A stretch of 52,428 bases of DNA from Aquincolibacterium sp964606385 (GCA_964606385.1 CAZSFZ010000015.1:1-52428), one strand, 5' to 3'; counted from the first letter of the stretch, positions 8,135 to 18,001 are shown. The notes: a model not told the origin generated them from the letters alone. Translations and numbers: made by a program.

Positions 8135-8917
8135 ATGATCAAGCAAAAAAAAGTAGTGGTGGTGATGCCGGCTTATAACGCAGCGGGTACGTTAGAGAAA
8201 ACCTATCGTGAGATCCCTCGGGATGTTGTCGACGAAGTGATCCTGGTGGATGATGTAAGCCGGGATGAAACGGTGGCGATCGCTGCAAAACTCGGGGTCG
8301 ATGTCGTGATCCGTCATCAAAAAAACCTAGGCTACGGTGGGAATCAGAAAACTTGCTATCGTGAAGCGCTTCGCCGGGGAGCTGATATTGTGATCATGCT
8401 CCATCCCGACTATCAGTATACGCCGGCTCTTATCGAACCCCTTGCATGGCTGATAGCCCACGATACGTATGATGTCGCGGTAGGATCAAGAATTCTCGGG
8501 ACTACGACGCTGAGCGGTGGCATGCCGCTTTACAAGTTCATCGCGAACCGTGCGCTGACACTTTTAGAGAATGTCGTTCTCTGGACCCATATATCAGAAT
8601 ACCACACAGGGTACCGCGCTTTTTCGCGAAAAGTCTTGGAAAGTGTTCCTTTTGATAAAAACTCAAACGGTTTTGTTTTTGACAATCAGATGCTGGCACA
8701 GATCTTTTATGCCCGGTTCCGCGTGGGAGAGATCTCTTGCCCGACTAAATATTTTCCGGAGGCATCTTCGATCAGCTTCAAGAATAGCGTCCGTTACGGG
8801 TGGGGGGTGCTGGAGACCATGTTTCGGTTTCGCCTCCATTGCATGAAGCTTATTCGGGACCCTCTTTTTGAAAGCATCAAGCGTGCAGCCGAGACGACTG
8901 TCGTCAACGATGGTTAG
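8135..8917 (+). CDS. Polyprenyl-phosphate glycosyltransferase-like GT2
   Basis: This 260-residue GT-A enzyme begins MIKQKKVVVVMPAYNAAGTL and has VILVDDVSRDET, the LGYGGNQKT loop and a MLHPDYQYTP segment in the place of the DxD region. The family resembles DPM1/polyprenol-phosphate sugar synthases, which load sugars on a lipid carrier for GT-C enzymes. The ATG at 8135 follows the radical SAM stop by 7 bases with an AAAGA site. An in-frame TTG at 8096 lies inside the previous gene and is not favoured. The two genes that follow encode large membrane GT-C-like proteins, which fits a donor-synthase role. Confidence 0.85.
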   Translation: MIKQKKVVVVMPAYNAAGTLEKTYREIPRDVVDEVILVDDVSRDETVAIAAKLGVDVVIRHQKNLGYGGNQKTCYREALRRGADIVIMLHPDYQYTPALIEPLAWLIAHDTYDVAVGSRILGTTTLSGGMPLYKFIANRALTLLENVVLWTHISEYHTGYRAFSRKVLESVPFDKNSNGFVFDNQMLAQIFYARFRVGEISCPTKYFPEASSISFKNSVRYGWGVLETMFRFRLHCMKLIRDPLFESIKRAAETTVVNDG

Positions 8918-8925
8918 ATAGTTGA

Positions 8926-11301
8926 ATGATGAACCCTGTTAGCCCCAATCCCATCCGCAAAGGGTTAGGCCCAGATGTCTTGGCAGTTTTTGGTTTTTTG
9001 GGCCTTTTGTTCGTATTCTATCCCGAGTTATTCATGGCCAGGGCCGCTTCCTTGATGGGGGACCATTGGGAGCAGCATTATCCCTGGGCTTTTTTGATGA
9101 CCAAGTCTTTGAAACAGGGGATACTGCCGTTCTGGACACCGCTGATTCAATGCGGGTTTCCTATTGCGGCAGAAAGTCAAATGGGGCTCTTTTATCCTCC
9201 CAATATTGCCTTTTATCTCCTTTTGCCGTTTAAATGGGCCTATTCTTACATGAATGTTTTCCATTTTTTTATGTCAGGGGGGGGGGCCTATTTCTATGCC
9301 CGGAAGATCGGCCTGAGTCCTTTGGCGGCGTTCACTGCAGGGATCGTTTTTTTATTTGGCACCGGTTATGGAGGCGCGTATTACAACATTACTTCCCTCA
9401 AAACACTCGCTTGGTTCCCATGGATCTTGTGGGCATTTGAGTCATTTTTCGCTACTTTTCGAAAACGATACATTGCCCTGGAAGCTTTATTCATGTCTCT
9501 GGCAATTCTTGCGGGCTATCTGCAGATCGCCGCACTCATGCTTGCGATCTGTGCTCTATACTTCATTTTGCGTCTGTTTGTTTTTGGAAAAATCCACGAA
9601 CGATTGTCGGTTCGTCTGAAAGTGGCTGGAGGCATGATCTTGGGGGCGGGGATTGCCATCATCATCTCCTTGCCGCAGATCTATCTGACCTTTGAGTTGT
9701 CCCAATTTTCCAATCGGATCAATCTTGTGGAAAGTTACGCCTATGTCGGATCTTTATCTCCAGCGGCGTTGCTGACAGTTGTTTTCCCTAATCTACAGGG
9801 GCTCTTCCGGGGAGCTTGCATATATTCGGGGATCTTCGCGCTTCTCTTTGTCACGGCTGCTTTTTTTATCAAGTCCAAGGATCTCCGGAGTATGTCCTGG
9901 TTGTGGGTGATGCTAGGGATCGTAGCCCTGCTGCTTGCTTTGGGGCGATGGAGTCCGCTTTATGTGGTGCTTGTCAAGTTGACTCAATTCTATTCTTTCC
10001 GCGTGCCGGCAAAATTTCTAATTTTTGGCTGCTTCTCCATAGCTATGCTGGCGGGTTTTGGTGTTCATGCAATTTGGGGAGATCTGAAAAGTGACGGCCA
10101 CGCCAGGAAGATCTTCATGCGATGCTATGGGGGACTGATGCTTGCCGTGTCATTTGTATGGGGCATGACCTATGCTTTTGTCACCGTGGGGTCATCCTGG
10201 ATTTCCGATCTAGGGAAATGGATCGTTCAAAATTTTATTTATGGACAACCGGGTCATCCGAGAAGTCTGGATTCCTATCTTGAAACGGTCGAAACGTTGA
10301 TAAGCCGGATCCGGCAAACATTATCTTTTAGCGATCCCTGGCTGATATGGGCTTTGGTTTTGATCCTCCTGAGTTTCATCTGGGCGATCTTTTTTAAAAA
10401 GGGCGTTCGGCTCGCATGGCTTATGGCGTTCGCTATGGGGATACTTCTTGTAGATCTCTACGTGTTTGCCGGTGCAGACATTAAAAAAGATTTCGGCGCT
10501 TATACAAATGCGTCCATGCTGGACACCGTGACCCAAAAACTTGTTGAAGAACAAGAGGCCGGCAAGGTCGGGAGGGTCTTTGGCTATCGGAAGGAAAGCG
10601 AAGTTTTGCCGCTGAAACCTTCCGTCAATATGCTTTACGGAATTGAGGATATCGGCGGTTATTCGCCCCTGATCATGGGGCGCTACTTTGAGACGATCGG
10701 TCAGTTCGGGAACGTGAATGATTCGAATCGTATGTTTGAACCTCCTCCGGAGTTCGTGTATGACCGCTTGCCGCTTCTTTGCGCGCTCGACGTTTCTCAT
10801 ATCCTTTCGGCGCGTGCGCTTCACCACGACGATCTGGAGTTTCTGACCCATGATCCGGCCATGCCTGCATTCCTGTATCGTAATCGCAAGGACCATGCCC
10901 GCGGCCATTTCATCGGTCAAGCGGTAACATTCGCCGAATGGCCTGCTTTGAAGAAAATGTTGATGGCGCCGGGATTTGACCCTCGGCAAACACTCCTTTT
11001 GGAGCATTCTCATCAGTCGGATTTAGCGGGAATCCAGCTCCTGAAAGGATCGAAGGCAATTCGAATAACTCGAACGGAACACGCGCCGGCTCTCGAGCGT
11101 TGGGTCCTCGAAACCACAGGCCCGGGTTTCTTCGTTCTGACCAACACATTTTATCCTGGTTGGCGGGCCGAACTGAATGGTAAAGAAGTGCCAGTGTTGC
11201 GGGCGTATGGTATTTTTCAGGCAATTTATGTCCCGGGTCCGGGCGCTCATGAAATTGAGTTCAGATATTCTCCGACCCATGCCGGAGCTCTGGCGTCATG
11301 A
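8926..11301 (+). CDS. YfhO-family membrane protein
   Basis: This 791-residue protein has many hydrophobic helices and the YfhO signature near the N-terminus: GDHWEQHYPW, then GILPFWTPLIQCGFP and a QMGLFYPPN segment. The end is a soluble beta-rich domain with FYPGWRAELNGKEVPV, typical of the family. YfhO proteins are GT-C-fold enzymes implicated in glycosylating cell-surface polymers such as teichoic or lipoteichoic acids. In this locus it is a candidate periplasmic sugar transferase that uses a polyprenyl-phosphate donor from the adjacent GT2. It overlaps the next GT-C gene by 4 bases (ATGA). Confidence 0.85.
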   Translation: MMNPVSPNPIRKGLGPDVLAVFGFLGLLFVFYPELFMARAASLMGDHWEQHYPWAFLMTKSLKQGILPFWTPLIQCGFPIAAESQMGLFYPPNIAFYLLLPFKWAYSYMNVFHFFMSGGGAYFYARKIGLSPLAAFTAGIVFLFGTGYGGAYYNITSLKTLAWFPWILWAFESFFATFRKRYIALEALFMSLAILAGYLQIAALMLAICALYFILRLFVFGKIHERLSVRLKVAGGMILGAGIAIIISLPQIYLTFELSQFSNRINLVESYAYVGSLSPAALLTVVFPNLQGLFRGACIYSGIFALLFVTAAFFIKSKDLRSMSWLWVMLGIVALLLALGRWSPLYVVLVKLTQFYSFRVPAKFLIFGCFSIAMLAGFGVHAIWGDLKSDGHARKIFMRCYGGLMLAVSFVWGMTYAFVTVGSSWISDLGKWIVQNFIYGQPGHPRSLDSYLETVETLISRIRQTLSFSDPWLIWALVLILLSFIWAIFFKKGVRLAWLMAFAMGILLVDLYVFAGADIKKDFGAYTNASMLDTVTQKLVEEQEAGKVGRVFGYRKESEVLPLKPSVNMLYGIEDIGGYSPLIMGRYFETIGQFGNVNDSNRMFEPPPEFVYDRLPLLCALDVSHILSARALHHDDLEFLTHDPAMPAFLYRNRKDHARGHFIGQAVTFAEWPALKKMLMAPGFDPRQTLLLEHSHQSDLAGIQLLKGSKAIRITRTEHAPALERWVLETTGPGFFVLTNTFYPGWRAELNGKEVPVLRAYGIFQAIYVPGPGAHEIEFRYSPTHAGALAS

Positions 11302-13154
11302 CCAATGTTCTTGCAGGTTTTATCGGTTCGCTGGTCCTGACCACGCTTTTCTTTCTGCTGGGTTCTACTTTGAAGAAGCCCCTGCGCGGTTGCGATGAGA
11401 TCCGTATGGGGATTTATTTTCTTTCATTTGGGATGATATTCTTTCTGGTTTTTATTCTTGTGGTCGGCTCATTGGGGTTTTTAAATCGGCCCGTCATCCT
11501 TGTCTTTGTCGTCCTTGTTTTTATTGTTAAGTTCCCGATCCTTCGCTTATGGCTGGGGTGGCTCCGGGAACTAGCCCTATGGCTTTATGGCAAAACAAAA
11601 GCCGAATGTTTTTTTTCGGCTTTGCTTTACGTCGCTTTCGGAATGACCTTTTTGTTTTGCGCTGCTCCCGAAACGGGCAACGACGCCCTCTGCTATCAGT
11701 TGAATGTGCCGAAGTATTTCGTTTGGCAGGGGTCGATCCGGCCGGTTCCTTTTGATATCAACTCCTGTATTCCTATGGCGATGAACTGTCTGTACGCGGT
11801 GGGTCTGTTATTCAAGAGCGTGATGCTTGCAAAGTTTTTTCATTGGTTGACAGGGGGCATCGCGACACTCCTCATCGTCAATGTTCTGCGGGGTTATGGC
11901 GTATCGCGGGTCATTTCTCTTTTAACGGGAACAGCATTTTTCCTGATGCCGACTGTTGCGAATGAGATAACCACCACTTATGTTGATGTCGCAACGGCTC
12001 TTTTTGTTTTGCTGGCGATCATCCTTATGGTCGAGGGCTCCCTCCAGAAAAGGGCATTCTTTTACTTCTTGTCAGGCTTGGCGTACAGTATGGCGGTCGG
12101 AATTAAATTTTCCCTGCTGATCCTGCTTCTCCCGCTGTTTGCGACGAGCGTTTACCTCTGCAAGCGTTATGATCTCGGGACCCGGTATTTTAAATATGCC
12201 GGACTCTTTGCCGCAGGCTCGGTTCTGATTTGTGGATACTGGTTTGTGCGCAATTATTGGATTTTCCAAAATCCTTTTTTCCCGTATTTTGGTGAATTTT
12301 TTGGAACGATCGGGATGACAAATTACAGTACTTATCTGGACCCGGGCATTCCTAAAACCCTATCGAATTTGATCTTGCTGCCGTTCCATTTAACATTCAA
12401 TCCGGATGCCTTTGGCCGGGGGCATTGGATCGGACCGATCGCGGCTCTGGCGATTCCGGCGCTTATACTCGCCGCGCTCAAGCGTCGGGGAGTGCCTTTT
12501 CTGGTTTTTGCAATGATCGGTACGGTTCTGTGGTTCTTCACAACGCAGGCAAGTCGGTACCTTTTGCCGGTTTTACCAGCGTGGTACATCCTTTTCGGCC
12601 TTGGTGCGCAGGATCTCGCGGTCACTCTTCAGGCGAAGATGTGGTTAAGAAGAATCGCGATCACCGTTCTGGCGGGCTTCCTTGTTTGCTTATTGGGAGC
12701 CACGCTCTATCACTTCCGCTATCACTTTATGTTGGCATCGGGCCAATGGTCGCCGGATCAATACCTCGATAACCTTGAACGGACCTCGCCGGTCACCAAA
12801 TGGGTCAACTCGAACCTTCCTGAAAATGCCCGCATATTTAATGTGGAGGAGATCCGGGCTTTTTATTTCAAAAGAGATATGGTGCGCGAGCGCAATTTTA
12901 ATTTTTTTACGGATTATGCCCGCGGCCGGTCGTCAGAGGAAGTTCTAGGCTACTTAAAAAGCCATGGATTTACTCATGTGATGCTGACATCTTTAGCCGG
13001 AGCGGAAGATTTGAATTCATCGGGTGATGGCGAGCGCAGATCCAAAATTTTGGAGTTTCTTGCAGATCCGTTGAAAGCGAAGTTTTTGGTGGAAATAGCT
13101 TCAGAAAACATTAAAGAAGCAAAATACGATTATAAGCTTTACGAGCTTCTTTAA
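11298..13154 (+). CDS. Multi-pass GT-C-type membrane glycosyltransferase
   Basis: This 618-residue integral membrane protein has a loop in the GT-C first-loop position with an acidic residue and donor-like context (APETGNDALCYQLNVPKYF). The middle is strongly hydrophobic, and a C-terminal soluble part of about 120 residues starts near LERTSPVTKW. It resembles the uncharacterised dolichyl-phosphate mannosyltransferase-like proteins of glycan clusters. Translation is coupled to the YfhO gene through ATGA. It ends 74 bases before the next gene. The sugar and acceptor cannot be read. Confidence 0.75.
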   Translation: MTNVLAGFIGSLVLTTLFFLLGSTLKKPLRGCDEIRMGIYFLSFGMIFFLVFILVVGSLGFLNRPVILVFVVLVFIVKFPILRLWLGWLRELALWLYGKTKAECFFSALLYVAFGMTFLFCAAPETGNDALCYQLNVPKYFVWQGSIRPVPFDINSCIPMAMNCLYAVGLLFKSVMLAKFFHWLTGGIATLLIVNVLRGYGVSRVISLLTGTAFFLMPTVANEITTTYVDVATALFVLLAIILMVEGSLQKRAFFYFLSGLAYSMAVGIKFSLLILLLPLFATSVYLCKRYDLGTRYFKYAGLFAAGSVLICGYWFVRNYWIFQNPFFPYFGEFFGTIGMTNYSTYLDPGIPKTLSNLILLPFHLTFNPDAFGRGHWIGPIAALAIPALILAALKRRGVPFLVFAMIGTVLWFFTTQASRYLLPVLPAWYILFGLGAQDLAVTLQAKMWLRRIAITVLAGFLVCLLGATLYHFRYHFMLASGQWSPDQYLDNLERTSPVTKWVNSNLPENARIFNVEEIRAFYFKRDMVRERNFNFFTDYARGRSSEEVLGYLKSHGFTHVMLTSLAGAEDLNSSGDGERRSKILEFLADPLKAKFLVEIASENIKEAKYDYKLYELL

Positions 13155-13228
13155 GTCATCCGGGCTTTTTGGTTTGGCTAGTGCCCGTGTTGTAAAACAG
13201 AACCCAGGATCTGGGAGGACGAATCAGA

Positions 13229-14134
13229 ATGGTCATAAAATTAACCCAACGAAGTTGTTGTCCGGCCTGTCAAAAATCGAATGCAGGAAGGGCCCCCATC
13301 GTTAAACTTGAACGCACGTCTGTCTTTGATTGTGCCTGCGGGATCAAGTACCTGGATCCTTCGCTGGATGAAGCAGCGCAGATCGCCCTGTACCAGAACT
13401 CCGAGTCCCTGAAGGAGATCAATCCTGCCTTGGAGGAGTATTACGAATATGACACGTTGGACCCGAAGGGACGGACCGCTCGCGATTATACGAGGGCATT
13501 GTTGGATCTCGAAGGACAGGTCCGGGGACGGGATCTTTGTGAGGTCGGCTGCGGCACCGGTGGTTTGCTTGCTTTTGCAAAAGCAAGGGGATGGAATGTC
13601 TTCGGCATCGAGTCAAGTTCCGAAAATATTTTAAAAACAAAAGCTCGCGGGGTGGATGCCCTCCAGGTCAATGTTTTTGAGTATGCGGCGCCTGCCAAAT
13701 TCGACGTGGTGGTGCTCTGGGATGTGTTGGAGCATCCTCAGGATCCCGGGAAGTTGCTGGCCAAGTGCCGGGAGCTTTTGAAGCCGGAAGGCCGTCTGTT
13801 GATCGCGATTCCGTATGACCCAAATAGCGTTTCGCTGGCGGGGCGCTTGATCTATGGATTGAGCCTGGGGAAGGTCCGCGGGCCCGCTTCCAAGTGGTAC
13901 ATCCTCGAGCATACCAGCTATTTTTCTAAAAAAGGTTTGCGCGGGTTGCTTGCAAGGCACGATTTCGAGGTCTTAAATGAGTGGAAAACGGAAACGGATC
14001 TGGCACGCTATAAGTTCGGTTTTTTCCAAAATGTCGTTTTGCGAACGCTCTTTTTGGCGGCCAGGATTTTAGGCCTTCAGAATCGTCTTATCGCGATTTC
14101 AAAATTTCATTGTCTCACAAAGAGTCGGCCATGA
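13229..14134 (+). CDS. Zinc-ribbon SAM-dependent methyltransferase
   Basis: This 301-residue class I methyltransferase has an N-terminal cysteine knuckle (Cys11, Cys14, Cys35, Cys37). The SAM motif CEVGCGTGG is near 104-112, and VVLWDVLEHPQDP is the post-motif strand. It has the same length and layout as the methyltransferase at 62-967, with low identity. A GGGAGGA site precedes the ATG. The 74-base gap before it holds a small CCCAGgatCTGGG palindrome at 13203-13215 that overlaps the ribosome-binding region and might affect initiation. The likely substrate is a sugar hydroxyl in this locus. The stop codon overlaps an ATG (ATGA at 14131). Confidence 0.85.
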   Translation: MVIKLTQRSCCPACQKSNAGRAPIVKLERTSVFDCACGIKYLDPSLDEAAQIALYQNSESLKEINPALEEYYEYDTLDPKGRTARDYTRALLDLEGQVRGRDLCEVGCGTGGLLAFAKARGWNVFGIESSSENILKTKARGVDALQVNVFEYAAPAKFDVVVLWDVLEHPQDPGKLLAKCRELLKPEGRLLIAIPYDPNSVSLAGRLIYGLSLGKVRGPASKWYILEHTSYFSKKGLRGLLARHDFEVLNEWKTETDLARYKFGFFQNVVLRTLFLAARILGLQNRLIAISKFHCLTKSRP

Positions 14135-14202
14135 ACGGGATTTTTGTTGGTGCTTATTTGAAATTGGCGGGCGAGGAGAGGAGGCGAATGTGTCCTTGCT
14201 GA
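14131..14202 (+). other. Short ORF coupled by ATGA, possible leader or frameshifted N-terminus
   Basis: A 23-codon frame starts at the ATGA of the methyltransferase stop, reads MNGIFVGAYLKLAGEERRR, and ends at a TGA inside the next gene. It could be chance or a translational-coupling leader. It could also be the true N-terminus of the following membrane protein displaced by a one- or two-base error, because a basic cytoplasmic end before the first helix would be normal. Confidence 0.25.
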
Positions 14203-15596
14203 TCCTTCTGCTGCCGTGGTTCCTTTGGGTGCCGGCGTCCATGGTTCCGATGTTCGGAAATTTCGGAAGCTATCAAGCCGTCAACGCCATGATGGCAGGT
14301 TCGATGGCGGGACCGCCCCTCGATCTTTTGCGCTTTGAGACCTACGGGATCACAAAAGATGGCGTTCCTCTGCTGCATTTGCTTTATTATCCCTATGGAT
14401 CGGCCCTTAGCGCCATCGTGGCCCGGATATTCTACATGCCGCACATCCTGCTGGCGGCTTCGGGGAAGGCGATATCAGCGATTTTTCTTACCGGGGCCGC
14501 GCTTTTACTTCGCTCGACCCTTCGGGTGCGCGGCCTTGCCGGGATCGCGGATACCGCCATGTTCCTTTTCTTGTGTTTACCGATGAATTTGATCTATGGC
14601 GTAAGTTTTCAAAATGAGACAGCCGCTCTCTTTTTTTTCATGTTGGCGTGGAGGATCGGGCCAAGCCGCCTTTTTCTAGCGGGTCTTATTTTAGGACTGG
14701 CCGCGATCGCAAGGATCCATTTTCTGGCTTTGGCAATTCCCCTCGCGGTTATATTTTTTCGAACCCTAGGGTCCAGGCGGAAGCTTGTTTTATTTGCTTT
14801 GGGTGCGGCTCTTCCGGTCCTTTTATGGATGGCTTTTATAAAGTGGACGATGCTCAACTCTGCGTTCAGCGCGCATCACAGCCTTTTCGGACAGATGGGG
14901 CAGGGGCGTTTTCTGGCGTGGTCTGTTTATGGAGAGCTCTCATTTTGGCGCGGGATCCTTACGGGGATTCTTCAATTGACCTCAGTGCTTCTCATCCCTT
15001 ATATTCTCCGTGCATTGCACGATCAGAATCGCTCGGAACGGTTAGAGACGGTCGCGTGGATCGTCGCGGGAGTCTCTGTCATATTGCTTCTGCCGCGGAA
15101 GGTAGCCGATCATCCGTTTTACATGATCGTTCTTTCGCCGTGGATCGCGGTCATGGCTGCGCAGGGCATCCGGAAGTTGGGCGGGGCCTGGCATCGCCGT
15201 CTTCTTTTGATGGGTTTTGTCGTGCTGTCTGTTGCGTTGGCCTGGCGGCCGGTCTTCAAAACGCATTCCGCTTCAGGGGTCTGGCTTAGTTCCGCCCAAA
15301 AGATCGCCTCCGTAACGGAGCCCGAAGACCGTGTGATCTTCGATCATCCGCAAGCGGCGGCCATGATGTTTTACGCGAACCGCCGGGGATGGGGAGTTTC
15401 ATTACGTGACGCCGGATCCTTGGAGGAAGTTTCGAAAAAGTTGGCGGGTATGCGCGCTCACGGCGCCAGCTGGATCTACCTGGATCAGGGGAATGAGATG
15501 CAGGGTCGCTTGGGACTGAAAGAATATCTCCGGCAGCAGGCAAAAGAGTCTGTTCCCTTATCGGGACCGGCACAACTTTACGAGTTTAAAAAATGA
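14190..15596 (+). CDS. GT-C-type membrane glycosyltransferase
   Basis: This 468-residue multi-pass protein starts at GTG behind the strong site GAGGAGAGGAGG (14173-14184). It begins directly with a hydrophobic helix (MSLLILLLPWFLW), so the N-terminal cytoplasmic part is very short (see the mini-ORF at 14131). The following loop, rich in aromatic and small residues, and a C-terminal soluble segment after about residue 370 fit a GT-C enzyme. Its stop overlaps the DPM1-like gene by ATGA. Such pairs (GT-C plus DPM synthase) are usual, with the latter making the polyprenyl-phosphate donor. Confidence 0.7.
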   Translation: MSLLILLLPWFLWVPASMVPMFGNFGSYQAVNAMMAGSMAGPPLDLLRFETYGITKDGVPLLHLLYYPYGSALSAIVARIFYMPHILLAASGKAISAIFLTGAALLLRSTLRVRGLAGIADTAMFLFLCLPMNLIYGVSFQNETAALFFFMLAWRIGPSRLFLAGLILGLAAIARIHFLALAIPLAVIFFRTLGSRRKLVLFALGAALPVLLWMAFIKWTMLNSAFSAHHSLFGQMGQGRFLAWSVYGELSFWRGILTGILQLTSVLLIPYILRALHDQNRSERLETVAWIVAGVSVILLLPRKVADHPFYMIVLSPWIAVMAAQGIRKLGGAWHRRLLLMGFVVLSVALAWRPVFKTHSASGVWLSSAQKIASVTEPEDRVIFDHPQAAAMMFYANRRGWGVSLRDAGSLEEVSKKLAGMRAHGASWIYLDQGNEMQGRLGLKEYLRQQAKESVPLSGPAQLYEFKK

Positions 15597-16294
15597 AAAT
15601 GTTGATCGTGATACCGACTTACAATGAAGTCGATAATATTGAGCGCTTGCTCGGCCGTCTCATGAATGTGGACCACGGGATCGATATCCTCGTCGTGGAC
15701 GACAACTCTCCGGACGGAACGGGGGATCTGGTCGACTCGTTCACCCGTCAGAATCCGAGGATCCATCTTTTGCGCCGTCCCGGAAAACAAGGTCTCGGTT
15801 CGGCGTATGTGGCCGGTTTTAAATGGGGTTTGAAGCGCGACTATGACGCCTTTATGGAAATGGATGCCGATCTGTCGCATAGGCCCCGGTATATTCCGAA
15901 ATTTCTGGAAGGTTTGAAAACGAGCGACCTGGTGGTGGGATCCCGATGGATCGAAGGCGGTCGAATTGCGAATTGGCCATGGCAGAGAGTGCTTTTAAGC
16001 CGGTGGGCCAGCATCTACAGCAAATTGATCCTGGGCGTTCCCATTTGCGATATGACGGCCGGATTCGTCTGCTATCGGCGTGAAGTCCTTGAAGCGATCG
16101 AATTGGATTCGATCCGTTCCGACGGCTATTGTTTTCAGATCGAGATGAAATACCGGTCGCTCCAGCATGGATTTCGCATTCGTGAGATCCCCATCACTTT
16201 CACCGACCGGAAGAAAGGGGACTCCAAGATCTCACGCCGGATCGTCTGGGAAGCCCTTTGGATGGTGTGGAGGCTGCGCTTCTTTAGTCGATGA
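15593..16294 (+). CDS. DPM1-like polyprenol-phosphate mannosyl/glycosyl synthase
   Basis: This 233-residue GT2 enzyme is close to bacterial and archaeal dolichol-phosphate mannose synthases. It has VIPTYNEVDNIERLL, VVDDNSPDGT, the GLGSAYVAGF loop, MDADLSHRP as the DxD motif and GSRWIEGG. It lacks added C-terminal helices, like the soluble DPM1 class. It should transfer a hexose from a nucleotide sugar (GDP-mannose in the classical case) to polyprenyl phosphate at the cytoplasmic face. It overlaps the GT-C gene before it by 4 bases. Its last 63 bases overlap the 3' end of the opposite-strand gene at 16232. Confidence 0.9.
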   Translation: MKMLIVIPTYNEVDNIERLLGRLMNVDHGIDILVVDDNSPDGTGDLVDSFTRQNPRIHLLRRPGKQGLGSAYVAGFKWGLKRDYDAFMEMDADLSHRPRYIPKFLEGLKTSDLVVGSRWIEGGRIANWPWQRVLLSRWASIYSKLILGVPICDMTAGFVCYRREVLEAIELDSIRSDGYCFQIEMKYRSLQHGFRIREIPITFTDRKKGDSKISRRIVWEALWMVWRLRFFSR

Positions 16295-17986
16295 ACCTTC
16301 CGTGATTTTTGCCTCGTAAAGAAGAACCTCTCTTTTCTTCATCTTTTTCGAAAGACCGAATTTCCCTAGATGCCGGGCAAAACCGAACATGAGGGGTTTT
16401 GCATCAATAAGTCTAAAGATCTTTGGCTCGGAAAGGGAAAAGCCTAGGGCCCTGATCTCCTTCAAATACGCATCATCGTCTGTGCGCGACAGCACAAAGA
16501 TCGGAGCCCCTGACCCCGCCCGTTCCAGCAAAACAGTTTTCCAATCCGCGGGGTGCCGGTACCAGCAGACAAATGTGTGATCACGCTCAAGTTGGGGATG
16601 GCTGTAATGGATCGCGAGCGCGAAAGGCGCTGGGCCGTGGACCTTCTCGTAGATCGTTTTCTCCGCTTCAAACAGAACATGCTGCATGCCGCCGAAATGC
16701 CCCACCCATTTTGAAAGGATCAGAAAATTCTGCGCGATCGGGATCGCGAACATGACGAGGCAGGCGATCGAGAGAATCCTTTTTTTCCATGGGGCTGCTC
16801 CGATGATATCAAACAAAAAACGGATAAGAAAAATAAGAAGAAGGATCATGGGAACAATGGCAAAATTGAGATAGCGCACTTCTTCGAGAGGAGCTCCAGA
16901 TGCGAATGATGCCAGCACCACAAAAAACCAGAGGGTGGTGAGGACGAATGCATGCTCAAGGAGGTCGGAAGATCTGCGTTGCTGAAGTCGCCGGCGTCTG
17001 CGGATCATCCAGAAGCTTCCCGCCATGCCGGTCAGGAAGAAGATGAACAACAAAAGCCCAAGATTTCCGGCAAGGGAATAGGGCATGTCGTCGGAACTGA
17101 TCTTGAGCAGAGGGTTGGGCTGGTTGGTAGCGAAGAAACTACGATAAAAGATATTGGCCGGATCGGAGCGGAACATTCGCTGGTCTTTGGCCGTATAAAT
17201 ATGTAAAGAGCTCTCCGAGGAAACAGCAGAAGGGTCTTTCAGGGTTACTTCCGCCTTCTGTAAGGGGACGACCAAGATGAACATTGCCAAATTGATCCCA
17301 AGGAGAAGCAAAGGTTTTCTGATGCCGGTTAAGCGGATCAGTCCCGGGATCTTAATAAAAAGAAAAGCAAGATAGATAAAAGGCAGCAGTTTTTCGGAGG
17401 ATTTCCATTTGATCGAGATCCAGGTCAATAGAATCCAGCCGAGGGTGAGGGCAGTGGTCGAAGCTTGCTTGCGGATGGTTGGGAAAGTCAGCAAGGCGAA
17501 GCAGACGAGCGCAGCGATACTGATCAAGGAGTGCAGGTATTGAAGGTCAAGCGCGAGGTATCCGGCGATCATGGGGGCATTGGTCGGGATCCCCGCGTAG
17601 AAAAGAACGATCAGCCAGGCGAGCCACTTTTTTCTGGTAATCCACGCGCATACCAGAAAGAAAAAAGCGCTTAAAAATCCCAATCCGATGGCCACTGCGA
17701 TGTGGACCGGGATTAAGCTTGCGCCGAAGTGATCGAAAAAGAACTTCACGAACAGGTAGTAAATAGGTCTTAAGTAACCGATCTCGGTCATGAAGAACCA
17801 TGCGGGGGTTAGCGGATTGAGCGTGTAGCGGATGAGATCCGCATAGCTCATGCTTTTTAGAACAGCATCGTGAGCCGGCAGGTCCGCGCTGAAATTATAG
17901 GGAAGGCCACAATAAAACCAAACGATCGTAAAGCTACCTAAGAGCGTCGCAGCGAACGTATTCCAGAAAAGAGATCGTTTGATCAT
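16232..17986 (-). CDS. Multi-pass membrane protein, GT-C-like
   Basis: This 584-residue integral membrane protein ends the minus-strand transcription unit. The N-terminal helix is followed by a loop with acidic residues (NFSADLPAHDAVLKSM) in the place of the GT-C catalytic loop. Many helices and a C-terminal soluble domain follow. The 3' end overlaps the DPM1-like gene by 63 bases on the other strand, and no terminator is visible there, so the two units may produce overlapping antisense transcripts. It lies 15 bases after the MBOAT gene, which suggests it works on the same glycan. No sugar specificity can be inferred. Confidence 0.7.
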   Translation of the reverse strand: MIKRSLFWNTFAATLLGSFTIVWFYCGLPYNFSADLPAHDAVLKSMSYADLIRYTLNPLTPAWFFMTEIGYLRPIYYLFVKFFFDHFGASLIPVHIAVAIGLGFLSAFFFLVCAWITRKKWLAWLIVLFYAGIPTNAPMIAGYLALDLQYLHSLISIAALVCFALLTFPTIRKQASTTALTLGWILLTWISIKWKSSEKLLPFIYLAFLFIKIPGLIRLTGIRKPLLLLGINLAMFILVVPLQKAEVTLKDPSAVSSESSLHIYTAKDQRMFRSDPANIFYRSFFATNQPNPLLKISSDDMPYSLAGNLGLLLFIFFLTGMAGSFWMIRRRRRLQQRRSSDLLEHAFVLTTLWFFVVLASFASGAPLEEVRYLNFAIVPMILLLIFLIRFLFDIIGAAPWKKRILSIACLVMFAIPIAQNFLILSKWVGHFGGMQHVLFEAEKTIYEKVHGPAPFALAIHYSHPQLERDHTFVCWYRHPADWKTVLLERAGSGAPIFVLSRTDDDAYLKEIRALGFSLSEPKIFRLIDAKPLMFGFARHLGKFGLSKKMKKREVLLYEAKITEGSSTKEAQPPHHPKGFPDDPA

Positions 17987-18001
17987 CAGCGTAAGTTTGA
18001 T

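Noticed and set aside
10321..11013. 230-codon open frame on the minus strand
   Set aside because: It lies wholly within the YfhO gene in antisense, has no recognisable domain and no ribosome site.
13203..13215. CCCAGgatCTGGG palindrome before the methyltransferase gene
   Set aside because: It is too short and lacks a T tract, so it is not a terminator; any effect on initiation is only a possibility.
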